From Emmonsiellopsis sp. PD_33 (taxonomy: Eukaryota; Ascomycota; Eurotiomycetes; Onygenales; Ajellomycetaceae): 64,000 bases of DNA. How positions within the stretch are numbered: the first letter of the stretch is position 1; every line of letters begins with the position of its first letter. Shown in pieces: positions 10,822 through 22,341 of this stretch. The translations under genes were made by a program, and so were the position numbers. The stretch spans positions 1 to 64,000 of the forward strand of contig JANTQF010000180.1 in NCBI GenBank assembly GCA_032988165.1, written 5' to 3'. The notes beneath the pieces are model-generated. The model had not been told where the DNA came from. It worked only from the letters and a program-made list of their open reading frames with translations, and searched no databases.

Positions 10822-12744
10822 TCAGTAATCGTCCAACTCATCACTATCCCACTCATCCTCCTGATCATTCTGCACCAGATGCAGAAACCGCTGCAAGCCC
10901 GCATTTGGTCTCGGGCCCGCTTGGGCATTCCGCACATTATTGTTATGATTTCCATTCTGCTGAACCCTTGCCTCAGCAATTGCACGAACCTGCACCTGCC
11001 GCTCAGCAGCCGCGGCACGAACCGCAGCATCGTCTTGACGACCGTTATCCGGTCCGCGGCGATGGGGGCGGACTGCATTCGCGGGCTGTGGGGCGGGGGG
11101 CGCCGGTGCTGGGGGTGGTGGGCGGTGACGCGCTGGTGGTGGTGCTGGCGGTGCTGGCGGCCGTTGGTTTCGACGGTTATCCGTATCATCGCGTGCAATT
11201 TCCCACTCCAGATCATCGCCGTCCTCGTCACTATCTTCGTCTTGCAATTCCATCGCAGCACGGTCCCAGTCTGGCGCGGCGCCAGGGCCGGAATCATGGC
11301 CCTCTTCCAGTTCCCATAGGCGCATGTAGCAACCGCCGTCCGGGTCGTTGAAGTGGCTGTATGGGTTTGTCTCGAATAACCAGCTAGAGCAGAGGTAGCA
11401 GAAGTGCGTGTTGCATTTGAAGCAGATCATATGGTTGCAGCCCATGGCCTTTTGGCAACGGGCGTCGCAGGTCGGGCAGGGTGCGGTGTACGTTTTGATA
11501 TACTCTTCGCTCGCTTTGTCTGCTGCTGATAGCTCCTGTGCTCTTCGTGGGTAGCAGAATGCTAACTCGCCGTGCCAACCCTTTTTGCAGACGGAACAAA
11601 AGGCGTAGCCGCAGTCTTCGCAGATACAGAGGCGTTCTGACATGGGTGGCAATTGGTCTTCAGTGCCCAGAGGGTCAAATGGAGCAGCTTTATTGTCTTC
11701 GTCTTCGTCCTCCGATATTTCTAGACCATCGTTTATGGGGTCTTGGGGTTTTGGGTGCCTTTTCGATCGAGCGGCACCTTGACACCATTGGCGGGGGCAG
11801 TAGACAGTAGTTCTGTCCGACTCTAGTTTTCGTTTCCTTTTGAGATGGACGTAGCGCTGGACAACTTCCTGTTCCAGAGGAATTTGTAGAAGTTCACTTG
11901 GATTGAGGGTTCGATCCTTTTTCTTCTGGCGTGTAGGTGTGACTTGTTCCCCATTTTCGCCTTGATTATTCTTATCATCATCCTTCCCGCAATTTGGCGC
12001 TAAACATTTAACATTATCAACATCTCCTTCTTTGATGCAGGAGTTATAGAAACCTTGGAGACAAGGGACGCAGAATACGTGTGAGCATAGGAGCATGCGG
12101 TGACAGCTTGCCCCCTTTTTTGGTTCAAGACAGACACCACACTCAAAAGTTTCCTGATCAAACTTGTCCTTCTTAGCTTCCATGTCGAAATCCATAAGGG
12201 CAATTTTAAGATCTCTGGAGAGAGTAACTGGCTTCTCTGGATCCGAAGAGAGCTCAAACGACTGCTCCGCTAACTGCTGCAGATGGTCGATATAGGCGAA
12301 AACAACGAGGTCCTTCCCGCACTCTTCCCAAAGTCTCTTGCCATCAGCTATAAGTTTCTCGACTCGTGAAGGGGGTAACCAGTCAGGATGGGTGGTTATA
12401 GCGAAGTTTGGAGGCTTGAGCGCGGGGTAGCCATCAGGGAGGTCGATATCTAACCTGAGGGGTGGAAGGTGAGACAGATAAGATGGTACCGGCTCTTCCG
12501 CATCTACTTGTATCGTGTTTTCGCCATTCTGGGCATCTGTAGCCTTCCCGTCACTTGGATGAGCTGGGAGAGAAGTCTGCGGTCGTTCGAAAAGAACCTT
12601 CAGGGGGGTTGCGGGGGACACCGGAATGTCCAGAGACGCCTTGAATTTTGACGACGGATCTACCACGATCTCGGGAAATATGGCCTCGATAGATGAGAGC
12701 TCCATAGCCCGTTCATCATCGCAGAACGTTGTATCTTCCTCCAT
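10822..12744 (-). CDS. ITT1: RWD + RBR (RING-IBR-RING) E3 ubiquitin ligase, Itt1/RNF14 type
   Basis: Single-exon gene, 640 aa. The N-terminal RWD domain covers about residues 8-165 (ELSSIEAIFPE; the YPALKPP turn typical of RWD). RING1 is at about 202-252 (CGVCLEPKKG, then CSHVFCVPC). The IBR lies at about 297-397 and is split by an acidic insert. RING2/Rcat starts at about 423 (CPTCDARCQKAMGCNHMICF); Cys436 in the KAMGCNHM loop is the likely catalytic cysteine that carries ubiquitin. The tail is acidic and then proline-rich. This order matches yeast Itt1 and animal RNF14. Itt1 has been linked to translation termination and RNF14 to ubiquitination of stalled ribosomes, so a translation quality-control role is plausible but inferred. 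It is convergent with the methyltransferase-like gene and divergent from dolichyldiphosphatase. Confidence 0.9.
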   Translation of the reverse strand: MEEDTTFCDDERAMELSSIEAIFPEIVVDPSSKFKASLDIPVSPATPLKVLFERPQTSLPAHPSDGKATDAQNGENTIQVDAEEPVPSYLSHLPPLRLDIDLPDGYPALKPPNFAITTHPDWLPPSRVEKLIADGKRLWEECGKDLVVFAYIDHLQQLAEQSFELSSDPEKPVTLSRDLKIALMDFDMEAKKDKFDQETFECGVCLEPKKGASCHRMLLCSHVFCVPCLQGFYNSCIKEGDVDNVKCLAPNCGKDDDKNNQGENGEQVTPTRQKKKDRTLNPSELLQIPLEQEVVQRYVHLKRKRKLESDRTTVYCPRQWCQGAARSKRHPKPQDPINDGLEISEDEDEDNKAAPFDPLGTEDQLPPMSERLCICEDCGYAFCSVCKKGWHGELAFCYPRRAQELSAADKASEEYIKTYTAPCPTCDARCQKAMGCNHMICFKCNTHFCYLCSSWLFETNPYSHFNDPDGGCYMRLWELEEGHDSGPGAAPDWDRAAMELQDEDSDEDGDDLEWEIARDDTDNRRNQRPPAPPAPPPARHRPPPPAPAPPAPQPANAVRPHRRGPDNGRQDDAAVRAAAAERQVQVRAIAEARVQQNGNHNNNVRNAQAGPRPNAGLQRFLHLVQNDQEDEWDSDELDDY

Positions 12745-13585
12745 TATAATAGTTACACCTTGCGCCGGAGAATTGAGATAGGAGGGGCGCGGGGGAAAGG
12801 GCGTTATCAGAGGGAGCGGAATCGCACAACTGAACAGAAGATCATTAGAACATGGACATGGTTACTAGTAGAGATACGGGCGCATATATACACCGTAGAA
12901 GTGAAGAGAAGAGAGGAGGGTGTAGGGGAACGTACCTAGTACTGCCGTCATCTCACTTTCATTGCGGGGGATCAAGATAGGCCGCGGACGGCCAAAAAAA
13001 TAGCCCGGGCGCAGGTAACTAACAACAGGTTTGCCACACGGAGGGAAAATCTAGTAAGAAGCAGAACAGCGCCTTTAGAGCAGACTTCTCTTCGCCGCAG
13101 AAAATGCTGGGAGATTTAGATGTTGGTGACGGGTGAAAGTGGAGGAGGAGAGTCGCGGGAGGTGTCGACCAAAAAGTCCCGAGTGCGTCATTGTGAACTA
13201 GTTTTTTTCCTGCCCAACACCCTTAGGCAGAAACATCCAGTAAATAACTACTATATTGACTCATTGATTTATTTCCGGCGCGGGTTGAGGCACCATGGCA
13301 TTGGCCCAATCTTCTTGTTTCTTTTTCTCTATTTTCTGCCCTTATTATTCAACTAACTAACCTGACTGGATAAATCACCGCCGAAAGGAGGCTCCGAGGG
13401 GCGTGCTTGGCTTGGATCGACAGCCACAAACATCACAAATAACTAACTATTTATCCATCTGTTTAAATATTTAGCAAACGGACAACTATCCGACTTGGGC
13501 GCAAAGAACCGCCAGCCAGCTATATATATGCCAGCTGCCCATCCGCCTTCGATTCTCCGCAAGTTCCACGCCGCATGCGGTCGAG
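12745..13585. promoter_or_regulatory. Divergent intergenic region ITT1 / CAX4
   Basis: About 840 bp between divergent starts. It must hold both promoters. No coding frame with family resemblance and no notable repeat. Confidence 0.5.
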
Positions 13586-14428
13586 ATGGAGGTTCCTCTG
13601 GCATCGCTGTCCTTGACCCATGTCAACTATGTAAGTCCGTCTGCCCTCTCACAGCGCATAAACCAGTTCTGACACCTGTCCCGCTGCTCTCTAGAACCCC
13701 GAAGACCCCGTCTCCTACCTCTCAGCCCTGCTAGCCCTCGGCCCGCAAGCGATATGTGTCATATACGTCGCCCTCATATGGGCAACCCGCGAGGCCGAAG
13801 TCCTGCTCATGTTTGCCGGCCAGATGCTCTGTGAAGCCATAAATTTTGCCTTGAAGAGGTGGATTCGCGAAGAGAGGCCGCCGCGTATGTTGGCATTTCA
13901 CAACGTTCATGTTGGCTTGTCCACACGTCTAATTTGTGCTTCTTTTGGTTCTATTTACTAGAAATGTACGGGAACGGCTATGGCATGCCCTCGTCGCACT
14001 CGCAATTCGTTGCCTTCTTTGCCGTCTCCCTAACCGCCTTTCTCCTCCTCCGCCACGTCCCCGATACGACGTCCGGATACGCGCCATCAACCTTTCTCCA
14101 ACGAGCAGCCTTATCCGTCCTCGCAACCCTAGGCGCAGGCCTAGTCGCGGCGAGTCGCATATATCTAAACTACCATACGCCCAAGCAGGTCGTGGCCGGT
14201 TGGTCTGCTGGCGTAGTAATTGGCATCGCGTGGTTCTCGTTCGCTACATATCTGAGAACATCCGGGTGGCTGGAATGGGGTTTAGACACTAGGCTCGCAA
14301 GGATGGCCAGAATGCGTGATTTGGTCGTCGGGGAGGATCTTGTTGAAGCCGGATGGCAGCGCTGGGAGGAGAAGAGGAGATCGAGGGCAGAAAATGGGTC
14401 TAAACTGTCATCTAAAAAACAGAATTAA
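13586..14428 (+). CDS. CAX4: Dolichyldiphosphatase (PAP2 superfamily)
   Basis: Three exons: 13586-13630, 13695-13884, 13962-14428; 233 aa. All PAP2 phosphatase motifs are present after splicing: KRWIREERP (motif 1, K-x6-RP type), PSSH in GYGMPSSHSQF (motif 2) and SRIYLNYHTPKQV (motif 3, SR-x5-H). Hydrophobic segments flank each motif, as expected for an ER multi-span protein. The length matches yeast Cax4/Cwh8, which hydrolyses dolichyl pyrophosphate on the lumenal side of the ER. That recycles the lipid carrier for N-glycosylation. The start is chosen because exon 1 encodes a short conserved N-terminus (MEVPLASLSLTHVNY). The second splice junction yields RPPQMYGNGYG, which matches the family. 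Confidence 0.93.
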
Positions 14429-15098
14429 TCCACGGTCGATCGGACGAATATTGGCCACAAAAGAGCGCTGTATAATCCCAGCTTTGGTGTATCTGGTTCA
14501 CGCCCTGTGATTGTAGAGATGTATGTTCGTGTATGGCAGGGCATGCAGATTTCCGCCATGTCATGACTCGACAATTAAGCGGCCTACCAATACATCTATC
14601 CTAGATATTCATATTTCATTCTGCTGTCAGAATAATTTCAAGATGCTTCGACTATGCGTCCATCACACGCGTCGATATCACGTGACCTATATCGGATTTT
14701 CGATATCCCGACCCGTCTATCAAGCATGTCCAACCTCGAAAGAGCTTCGAGTTGGAATCCTTCTCGGTGTTAAATCCACAGCAACCGTTGCGATGAAGCT
14801 ATGGATGGATTGAGTCCGAGTTGATTTGTGTGGAACTCCTGAATATGAAGCATTCCACCTCATATTTCTCCCGTTGCGGCTACTCGCCATCACTTCCTCT
14901 CCCCGCCTTGGCAACAGACGCCCTTTGAAGGAGTGCTATATGCTAAACAAAACGCCGCAAATATCCGATTATTAGCCAGAACTTGCGCGTTATAGAATAT
15001 ACATCTTCTCTTGAATCTGGAAGCTTGAGAACACCTGCTTTATACTTGAAAGGAAACAGGCCTTTCAGGGGTGTACAACAGCGAAGCTTCCCCCAAAT
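14429..15098. other. Intergenic region CAX4 to FAR11
   Basis: About 670 bp between tandem genes, holding the FAR11 promoter. Small open frames here show no recognisable family. Confidence 0.5.
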
Positions 15099-18000
15099 AT
15101 GGACCCTCCCCCTAAGTCCAGGCGTGAAGATGATATGCCTGAACACCACATCGTCCACGCGGACGAAATCGACCAGACGGGATCCGACATCTCCACAGTC
15201 CCCGACGACCAACTCATGCCGGACCTCGTGGAGGGCTTCAAAGCCGAACAAGCTCGCAAACCCGAACATTGCGAGTTTCCCGAATTCCCCCAGCGGCATG
15301 TTATTAGAGAGCCCGTACGGCCGGAATTGCGCAGGGATATGGCTGCTGCTCCGCCTCCCCCAATGAAGCCCCCGCCGCCGGCTCCTGTGCAACAGAATCT
15401 GGAGAGCCCGACGGACTCGCTGAATTTGATGCAGCTGAGGAAGTTGGTCCATGAAATGCCCAAGGCTGAACAGCCTGCGTATGCCTTTGAGTATGCAGAT
15501 TGTCAGCCATTCCCAGAGGAGGTGGACGAGTGGTTTCAGTACAATGAGCCGGATCGGCTCATGCTATTGGGCTCCAAGGTCTCATTCGAGCATAATTGGT
15601 CAGAGTTTTGTCAGAGCCTGCCAAATACGCCGGAATTAGAGGCATACTCCTGGATCGATGCTAGCGAGGAGAATCGACAGGCTTTTATTTCTCAAATTGT
15701 CGAATCTCTCGATAACCCGGATTTGTTTACTCGGATTGAGGCGCTTGAGGTTGTTTGCTACGTCATTGCAGGCGTCTGGGCGACGACGGCGGGAATGGAT
15801 GCAGAAGGTGTTCCGGAGGGGTTTTCGAAGTTAGAAGCTACGGAGGAGTTTCCGAAATCAAAGTCTCTTCAGATAAAATGGATGGTGAATAATGTTCTAC
15901 TCGTGCAACGGTGCAACGGGATACCTGCATTATACGGAGCAATGAAACGTATTCTAGAGAAGGACCAGTGAGTTTAACCATTATTTTGTGTTCAAATCGA
16001 TTATTTACTAACGTATCTCTTTTAGACCGATAACTGGGACAGATGTGAAATTTTTCGAAACGGAAAATGGTCCTGCTGCTTATTACGCGGCCCGCGAGCG
16101 GGAGATGAATCTGATTCTAACATCTTTATATCTAACTGTGGAAGTTGCGCGGTTACAGGAAGAGTCTAATGCTGGAGAATCATCGTTGAAAAAGGATATC
16201 GGTAAGATCTGTCGTCCAAGGCTTCTTCAACGTGACTAATTAATTCTCTCCCTTTTGTAGCGGAGTTAAACCCGAATATTCTTGTATTGTTGGTTGAAGT
16301 TATCTCCAGATTGCGTTGGGAAGATTCAACGAATATTCCACTAACGAGGGTAAGATCCCCCGTCCAGTTTGGATTACTATTTCTTGCTAACCAGTTGCAG
16401 ATTGTACTCCTCCTATGGAAATGTCTCTTACTCCTCTGGGGCGGCTCTGATAGCCTGGCCTGGGTCAAGTCATCGCTTGAACCAGAGCTTGATGTACAGT
16501 CAGATCCGTCCAAACCTTCTAATATGCCAGTTCTTACCGCTTCGCCCCTTGATTATCACATTTTCAGACAGGAAATTACATCAAAATATCCAGCCTACAA
16601 CCCCCCTCCTCCTTTAGTTCCTTTTGAACTCGAAAACAACTCCATCCTCCCCCCTCTACCCAACCACTCTAGCAGATTCAGTTCATCTTCGAGTCTATTT
16701 TCCGGTATTGGTCCATCCTCGACGAGTGGGAATGGGTCGATTCTTCACCAGTCCGTTCATATCGCCACTCCCGTCCCCTCCCCTCCTCCTTCACCAATGG
16801 GTCCTGGGGGAAAAGGAGGCAAGAAACAAAACTACCAAACAAATCAACACTTCCCCTTCATGTATCCCCCCCTTGACCAAACGAGCAATGACCTCGGTGG
16901 AAAAGGAAGCACTGAGCACCAGGATAGCCTGGTGGGGAAGAAATGGGAAGGAAGCGACGTACCCGCTTCTATCATTGAAGCCGGACAACTCTTTTCTAGC
17001 CGAATGAAGATGACGAGAGCGATCCGGCAGCTATGGGAAGAAAGAGAGAAATTTTTGAAATATGATCGAGGCTGGGATGCGAAGGAGTTTGGTGATCGCG
17101 CCCCGCCTGATGATAGTACTGACATTGAGGATTCTGAAGCGGAGTCTACGAAGGAAAGGAAGGATATGGCGCAACAGCCTGATTCGGGCTTCGAGCATGT
17201 GAAGGAATCGGATGATCTATATGTGCAGAGCCGGTTAGATGCTGTCGAGGATTTTTACGTAAGTTAATCACACCCACACTTATGGTTTTCATTTTACTGA
17301 TTGAATTAAATGCTATAGAGCCAAGCCATGCCGCATTTACAGTCCATAGTCATAGTGCTTTTGAAGGAGATTTTGTCGAATATTACGGATAGCGCTTCAT
17401 CTCAATCAAAGTCTGTAAAGGAATTCCAACCAAGGTAAGTAACCCTTATTCAATGTCAAATACAGACGCCTATCTAACATGGCTATTTAGGAATAAAAAC
17501 CCTATGTTTGAGGATATGCCCGCACCGAATACGGCATTGCAAGATCCGGAGCGGGAAGAGGAGAAAGAGGATAGCGAAGATCTTGATGCTGTCAGGCTCC
17601 GAGAGATAACCTCAAAAGCAATTTCAGGCTCATTGCTACTCATGCTGAAATGGTTTAAGCGATCACGTAAGTTTTCGCTAGCCCTCCTTTGATCTGACCA
17701 AATTCTAACAGGGTTATAGATATCCTCAAATTCGAGTATATGACACAGTTACTACTAGATTCGAATTATCTACCTCTAATATTAAAGATGTTCATACATC
17801 AGGAGATCGACAAAGCCGTTGCGTCCGTGAATGATCGGGAAGATCTTAGGTGGGTGGCTAACCACTGACATGTCGATTGATACATCGGGTCGTTTATACT
17901 GATTTTACCTAGTTTCTTCTACTTCTGCCGCGTCCACTCAAGCCAGCCCCCAGAGCCCCCGCTCTCCCCTGAACAAGAGGAACCGGACAGCGAGGACGAG

Positions 18001-18801
18001 GCCGTCCCGCCCCCGATTGCACGCAACAACCGTTCTCAACCAGCCCCAACGGCTTCCGCCACGAATCATCAACAGCAGCAGGAGCTAGCACATCGCGCCC
18101 GACAACCTCTCCATCCGCCCCCTGCCGCCCCGCTCCCTGAAGTCGACGAACTCGGCTATCCCAGCGCCCCCGCCACCCAAACAGGCCCAATAACGACCTA
18201 CTCCTTCCGCAACTTCTTCTCCTCCATCAACTTCCTCCACATCATGCAAAAGATAACCCGCGACAAAGCGCACCGCTGCCTCCTCCTCGTCCAGTACAAA
18301 TCCAGCAACATCCTGCGCCGCGGCATGAAAATCCCTGATCCCCACCTACGCCTCTACACACTCAAACTCGTCAAATCCCAAGTTCCCTACTGCGGCCGCA
18401 AGTGGCGCCAGAGCCACATGCGCGTCATCACTGCGATATACCTATACTGCCGCCCGGAGCTGCGCGACGACTGGTTGGCTGGTAGCGATGTGGATGCCGA
18501 AGTTGAGGAATCGTTGCCGATGGAGCAGACACTTAGGGGCCTGACGCATTGGTGGCATCTAAGGAAGTATAAGGATACGATGGCGTTTGAGGAGGGGAAT
18601 ACGCTGATGGATGAAGAGAGGGACTTTTTTGTGCGAGAGTTGGAGAATATGGGGTGGGGATTAGCGGGGGAGGAGATGGGCAATGGTTTTGGTGGTGGTG
18701 CGAGTGAGGAGGGCGAGCCGATGACGGGCGTTGCGGGGGGATTTGGGGTTAATGGGGGTGAGTGGGATACAGGGCCGCAGGGGCAGCGGGATAATTGGTA
18801 G
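15099..18801 (+). CDS. FAR11: STRIPAK complex subunit Far11/STRIP (HAM-2, PRO22, StripA)
   Basis: Eight exons: 15099-15967, 16026-16201, 16261-16349, 16401-17258, 17319-17434, 17491-17666, 17720-17849, 17913-18801; 1100 aa. The N-terminal half matches the N1221 domain (for example FEYADCQPFPEEVDEWFQYN). The C-terminal half matches DUF3402 (HILKFEYMTQLLLDSNYLPL, KWRQSHMRVITAIYLYCRPE). This domain pair defines STRIP-family scaffolds of the striatin-interacting phosphatase and kinase complex. In Neurospora, Sordaria and Aspergillus the complex controls hyphal fusion and sexual development from the nuclear envelope. A Ser/Pro-rich linker sits between the domains (about 16,540-16,860). The intron 16350-16400 is 51 nt with no stop in frame. 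The Gly-rich C-terminal tail is variable. Confidence 0.93.
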
Positions 18802-19199
18802 GGTTGGGAAGAAAGGCGGACGTTTTTATTTATTTTGTCAGCCGTGGTGTGGTTATTGCGTTGTGTGTTGATGGGATTTGGGTTGGTTGTTTGGGAGGAT
18901 ATAAGAACTGGTCTAAAAGAAAACCCCGGCTTTTTGAGTCCTGCCAGTCTTTCTTTTTAGATTCTTTTTTCTTTCCCTTTTTTTTCATTTCTCATCTTTC
19001 ATCTCGTGTCCTTGATTATATCTCGTCTTATGTCCCATCTTTTCTACAGTATAATGTTTCTGAGGTGTAGGAACGTTTAAATGTGAAGTTTCCGCAGATT
19101 CTATTTCTCTCCTCGAATCCGCCCCCCTGAAAAAGCAAATCCCCTCCCCGAATGCCATTTAACCATACAGGAATCAAATCAAATAACTACACCAACCAA
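18802..19199. other. Convergent intergenic region
   Basis: About 400 bp of T-rich 3' flanks. I see no gene in it. Confidence 0.5.
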
Positions 19200-20402
19200 T
19201 CAACCTAGGACCCGAGAGGCTCGGTGTCTGAAATACTTCACCACAGGGCCGATCCACCCTCCAACCTTCCTACGGTTCCTATCTCGTTTCCTCCTCCTCT
19301 CGTCTGCTGCGGAGGAATGAAATACTTCGCCGGACGAAGAGGGGCCTTCCTATTATTCCGCAAAGATGTATGTAAGCAGCGTCGTTTCCACAAGCTTTAT
19401 TAGCATTCTAGGATGGACTTTTTTCGCATACCGTCCTCACCACATACTCCACCGCCAGATCCATAAACACCTCCTGAACCTTCTCATGTTCCGTTCTAGA
19501 CGACAATTCCACGAAGTTACACCCTAGCCGGTCCGCAAGGGCCTGGCCCTCCGCTTCAGTAACGGCTCGTGGTCGAGTAGGGATTGTGTTTGTGTTTGTG
19601 TTTGTTTTTGATGTTGCTGTGGTTAGCCAGGCGGTATTGGCGACGATAGCGATCCGTTGACCGTATGTGGTAAAAGTGTTCTGCTCACGGAACATCTTGA
19701 GTCCTTCTGTACAAAATAGCTTGCAGCTGAATAGGATGTTCACATTGATGCCGCTGAGTTGTGGGTCAAGTGCCGCCACGGGGTACGGGGATACGAGGCA
19801 CTTGCGGAGGATGAGAAGTTTGAGCTCCTGCGGCAGGCGAGAGAAAGGGGTGAAGGTGTGATTGTTCTTGGATACTAGGCTGGATTGCGACAGGGAGGAT
19901 ACTATCATTGGCACCTTGATTTTGTGGGCTTCTTGCTCTGGTAGGATGTTCTGTTTCCAGATGTCAACGATGTAGCGGCAATCGTGCAATATCCCATCAA
20001 ACTCGGACCTCGAGGTGACGTCGTATACCAAGATGATGCCCTGGCAATCACTGATCACTTGGGTTAACATGGCGGCGGGAGATGCATACGAGGCAGGGAA
20101 GAAATCTACAAGCCGATCTCTCCTATTTATCTTGACTCGCTTGGAGAGTTGTGCTTCATGGGGGTCACCGCGCTCATGGAGGTTAAGGCCGGAAAACTTT
20201 TTGTGGGCAAGTCAGCAATTAACCAGTTAAACACTGCCTGGCTGTTCGTGTCTCTGTTTGGGTTTGACAGGGCGAATGGTTTCCAAGATGATAAATTGCT
20301 GTTTTGGTTGAATATTTATGACATAGATGTACCTACTGCTCCGCATAGTGCTTCTGCTTTGTAGGGGTTCCCTTCAAGAACGACGAACGTCAATCGGTCC
20401 AT
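19200..20402 (-). CDS. Ras-like protein with degenerate nucleotide-binding motifs
   Basis: Three-exon model: 20402-20337, 20196-19432, 19349-19200; 326 aa. The core keeps Ras-family landmarks: QGIILVYDVTSRSEFD (strand 4 region) and a late block RAVTEAEGQALADRLGCNFV followed by ELSSRT, in the position of the SAK (G5) motif. The P-loop position reads FVVLEGNPYKAEALC, without GxxxxGK[ST]. The DxxG region reads DFFPASYASP. Both are unlike an active GTPase. Between them and G5 sits an insert resembling an F-box start (FSRLPQELKLLILRKCL). Exon 3 adds a basic tail (RRRKRDRNRRK) ending without a CaaX box. The intron 1 donor (GTAGGT at 20336) and exon 3 are my splice choices and are less certain than the middle exon. 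The function is unknown; a pseudo-GTPase is the inference. Confidence 0.6.
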
Positions 20403-20771
20403 GAGCAGAGGATTGTGATGATTGTAATGATATCCCAGGCGATGTGACGATGTGATTTTACCGCTTTAAGATGGGACCGGCAGAGCGAGGGGATGGATGG
20501 GAGTTGGGTTAAAACTTTGAAGTTAGACAAAATGATAGGATTCGGATACTATTTCTAGCTACTATTTATTGTGCCTGGGAGCGGGCAACCCTGTCAAAAC
20601 CACGGCTGATTAGTTGTTGGCCTCTAACGGGTAACAAGATCAATAAAAAGCTGTTGTTGATCTATGTCTCGTGTAACTCCATTAACTACTACTCGTAGTA
20701 GTACTAGAGATCTTAACCTAGCTAACGAATTAGTTAACTATCCCAAAGATAACCCCCCTCCAAGGTCTGCC
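20403..20771. other. Intergenic region with a short perfect hairpin
   Basis: About 370 bp between two minus-strand genes. At 20685-20702 there is an 8-bp inverted repeat (ACTACTAC / GTAGTAGT, 2-nt loop), inside the likely 3' UTR of the dehydrogenase gene. Otherwise nothing recognisable. Confidence 0.45.
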
Positions 20772-21851
20772 TTATGATCCAACCGCCTCCAAATGTTCCA
20801 CTCCAACAGAATCTGCCTCCCGATTCAGCGCCTCAACCTCCGCCTTTACATACGGAATGCCCTCTTTCCGCCTCCGCTCCGCCGTCTCCAGCTCGATCTC
20901 GCCGGGATAATAAATCCTATCGACCCCCTCCATCTTCTCACTCCCAACAACTCTCTGATACAAATAGTCCATCCTTTCCTTAAAATCCTCTAATCCCATA
21001 AATAAATCCGGTTTAATCGCCACAATGAAATGCCCCACATCCGCTGGCTTCGATGGATCATACGGGCCCGTAACATTCCCCGCGAACGCGGATCCAGATA
21101 GCACACCAGAGAATAGATCCATCATAATTGCCAGCGCAGACCCCTTTGGCCCGCCCATGGGCAACATCACACCCTTCAACGCGGCAGCAGGATCGGTCGT
21201 GCGGGCACCGTTCTCATCTAGCGCCCAATCATCCGGAATCTGCTGCCCGCGGCGCGCAGCTTTGTAAATTTTCCCCCTGGCCGCGACAGATGGGGCCATA
21301 TCGAGGATGAACGGAACCGATTTGTCCCCTGCTGGCGCTCCACATGCAATTGGCGAAACACCCATGAGCTTCTGCTTGCCGCCCCATACAGGTAATGCGG
21401 GCGAGGAGTTTGTGAATACCAGACTCATCATGTTTGCATCCACGGCCTGCTGGACGAACGACGCGGACATGCCAAAGTGGTTTGAGTGGGTGACGGATAC
21501 CATGCCAATGCCAAATTCCTTCGCCATTTCAATTGCACGGTCCATTGCTGTATGGGCAGCTACGAAGCCGAAACCATTGTGCCCGTCAACTTGCGCGACT
21601 ACGGGCGTAGTTTGGGTTAGGGTGGGAGAGGCGGCGGGGTCGAGGACGCCCTGGCGGATACGAGTCAAGTACGATGGGATCCTATTGATGCCGTGACTGT
21701 CAACGCCACGAAGATCGGCTTCAACAAGGCACTTTGCGACGATGTCTGCGTTCTGGGGTGAAACGTTGTGCTTTTCTAGGAGGCGGCGGACGAATTGATG
21801 CGCAGTGGAGGAGGGGATGAAAATGGGTTGGGCATCGGATTGAGAGGCCAT
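20772..21851 (-). CDS. Malate/lactate/sulfolactate/ureidoglycolate dehydrogenase family (Ldh_2)
   Basis: Single exon. The frame is open from 21965, but the ATG at 21851 gives MASQSDAQPIFIPSS, the usual family N-terminus, and a 359-aa product of normal length. Ldh_2 marks are clear: VEADLRGVDSHGINRIPSYL near the N-terminus, NGFGFVAA, THSNHFGMSA, and PKGSALAIMMDLFSGVLSG. Members are NAD(P)-dependent 2-hydroxyacid oxidoreductases of an unusual fold, unrelated to classical LDH. Substrates range over malate, 2,3-diketo-gulonate, sulfolactate and ureidoglycolate, and the sequence alone does not fix which. It has no signal peptide, so it is probably cytosolic. It is transcribed divergently from an amidase with 490 bp between the starts, which hints at joint use in nitrogen or amide catabolism. 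Confidence 0.88.
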   Translation of the reverse strand: MASQSDAQPIFIPSSTAHQFVRRLLEKHNVSPQNADIVAKCLVEADLRGVDSHGINRIPSYLTRIRQGVLDPAASPTLTQTTPVVAQVDGHNGFGFVAAHTAMDRAIEMAKEFGIGMVSVTHSNHFGMSASFVQQAVDANMMSLVFTNSSPALPVWGGKQKLMGVSPIACGAPAGDKSVPFILDMAPSVAARGKIYKAARRGQQIPDDWALDENGARTTDPAAALKGVMLPMGGPKGSALAIMMDLFSGVLSGSAFAGNVTGPYDPSKPADVGHFIVAIKPDLFMGLEDFKERMDYLYQRVVGSEKMEGVDRIYYPGEIELETAERRRKEGIPYVKAEVEALNREADSVGVEHLEAVGS

Positions 21852-22341
21852 GATGAGATCAACGTAATGAATGGGCTTCGAGTTATCTGAGATTTTATGG
21901 TCATCAACAGCAGCTGCAGGTATTTGATGGCCTTTGGCAGAACTGTTGCGGGTGCGAGACGTCAAGATGCCGGCTGGATCACTGACTCATTGCCATGTTC
22001 GTCAGAGTATTACGGTTTCGCCTTGTCAACGAATCCACGCAAATCACGCATGTCAGCACTAGTTGATATAAAAAGCCCAAATATCGCTGCCTGTCGATTA
22101 TCATCCGACGTTTCCGAATCGGGATGGAGGGGGTTGCATCGGCTATGTCAGTCACGTGATATGCCGAGCGAGGGGAAGCGACAACCGAAGACCGAACTCG
22201 GCAGTCCGAACAGAGTTTATGGAACGTCGTATCCCATATCTCATTGTGTCTCTGCCCCTACAACGTTGACGAAACACTTTAAATGGTATAGTTAATTTCC
22301 CACTGAGATTATATATTCATTGGATCAGGCACCCCAAGAAC
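21852..22341. promoter_or_regulatory. Bidirectional promoter of dehydrogenase and amidase, with GATA sites
   Basis: 490 bp between divergent starts. Two HGATAR-type sites are visible on the minus strand: AGATAA (21883-21888 read in reverse) and TGATAA (22098-22103). Such sites bind nitrogen-regulatory GATA factors (AreA/NIT2). Their use here is inferred. Confidence 0.4.

Noticed and set aside
20149..20364. Plus-strand GKLFVGKSA resembling a P-loop
   Set aside because: It lies antisense to the Ras-like gene's intron/exon border, in a short frame with no further GTPase features; coincidence.
21852..21965. 38-residue N-terminal extension of the Ldh_2 protein
   Set aside because: The frame is open but the extension has no family match; ATG 21851 gives the normal start.
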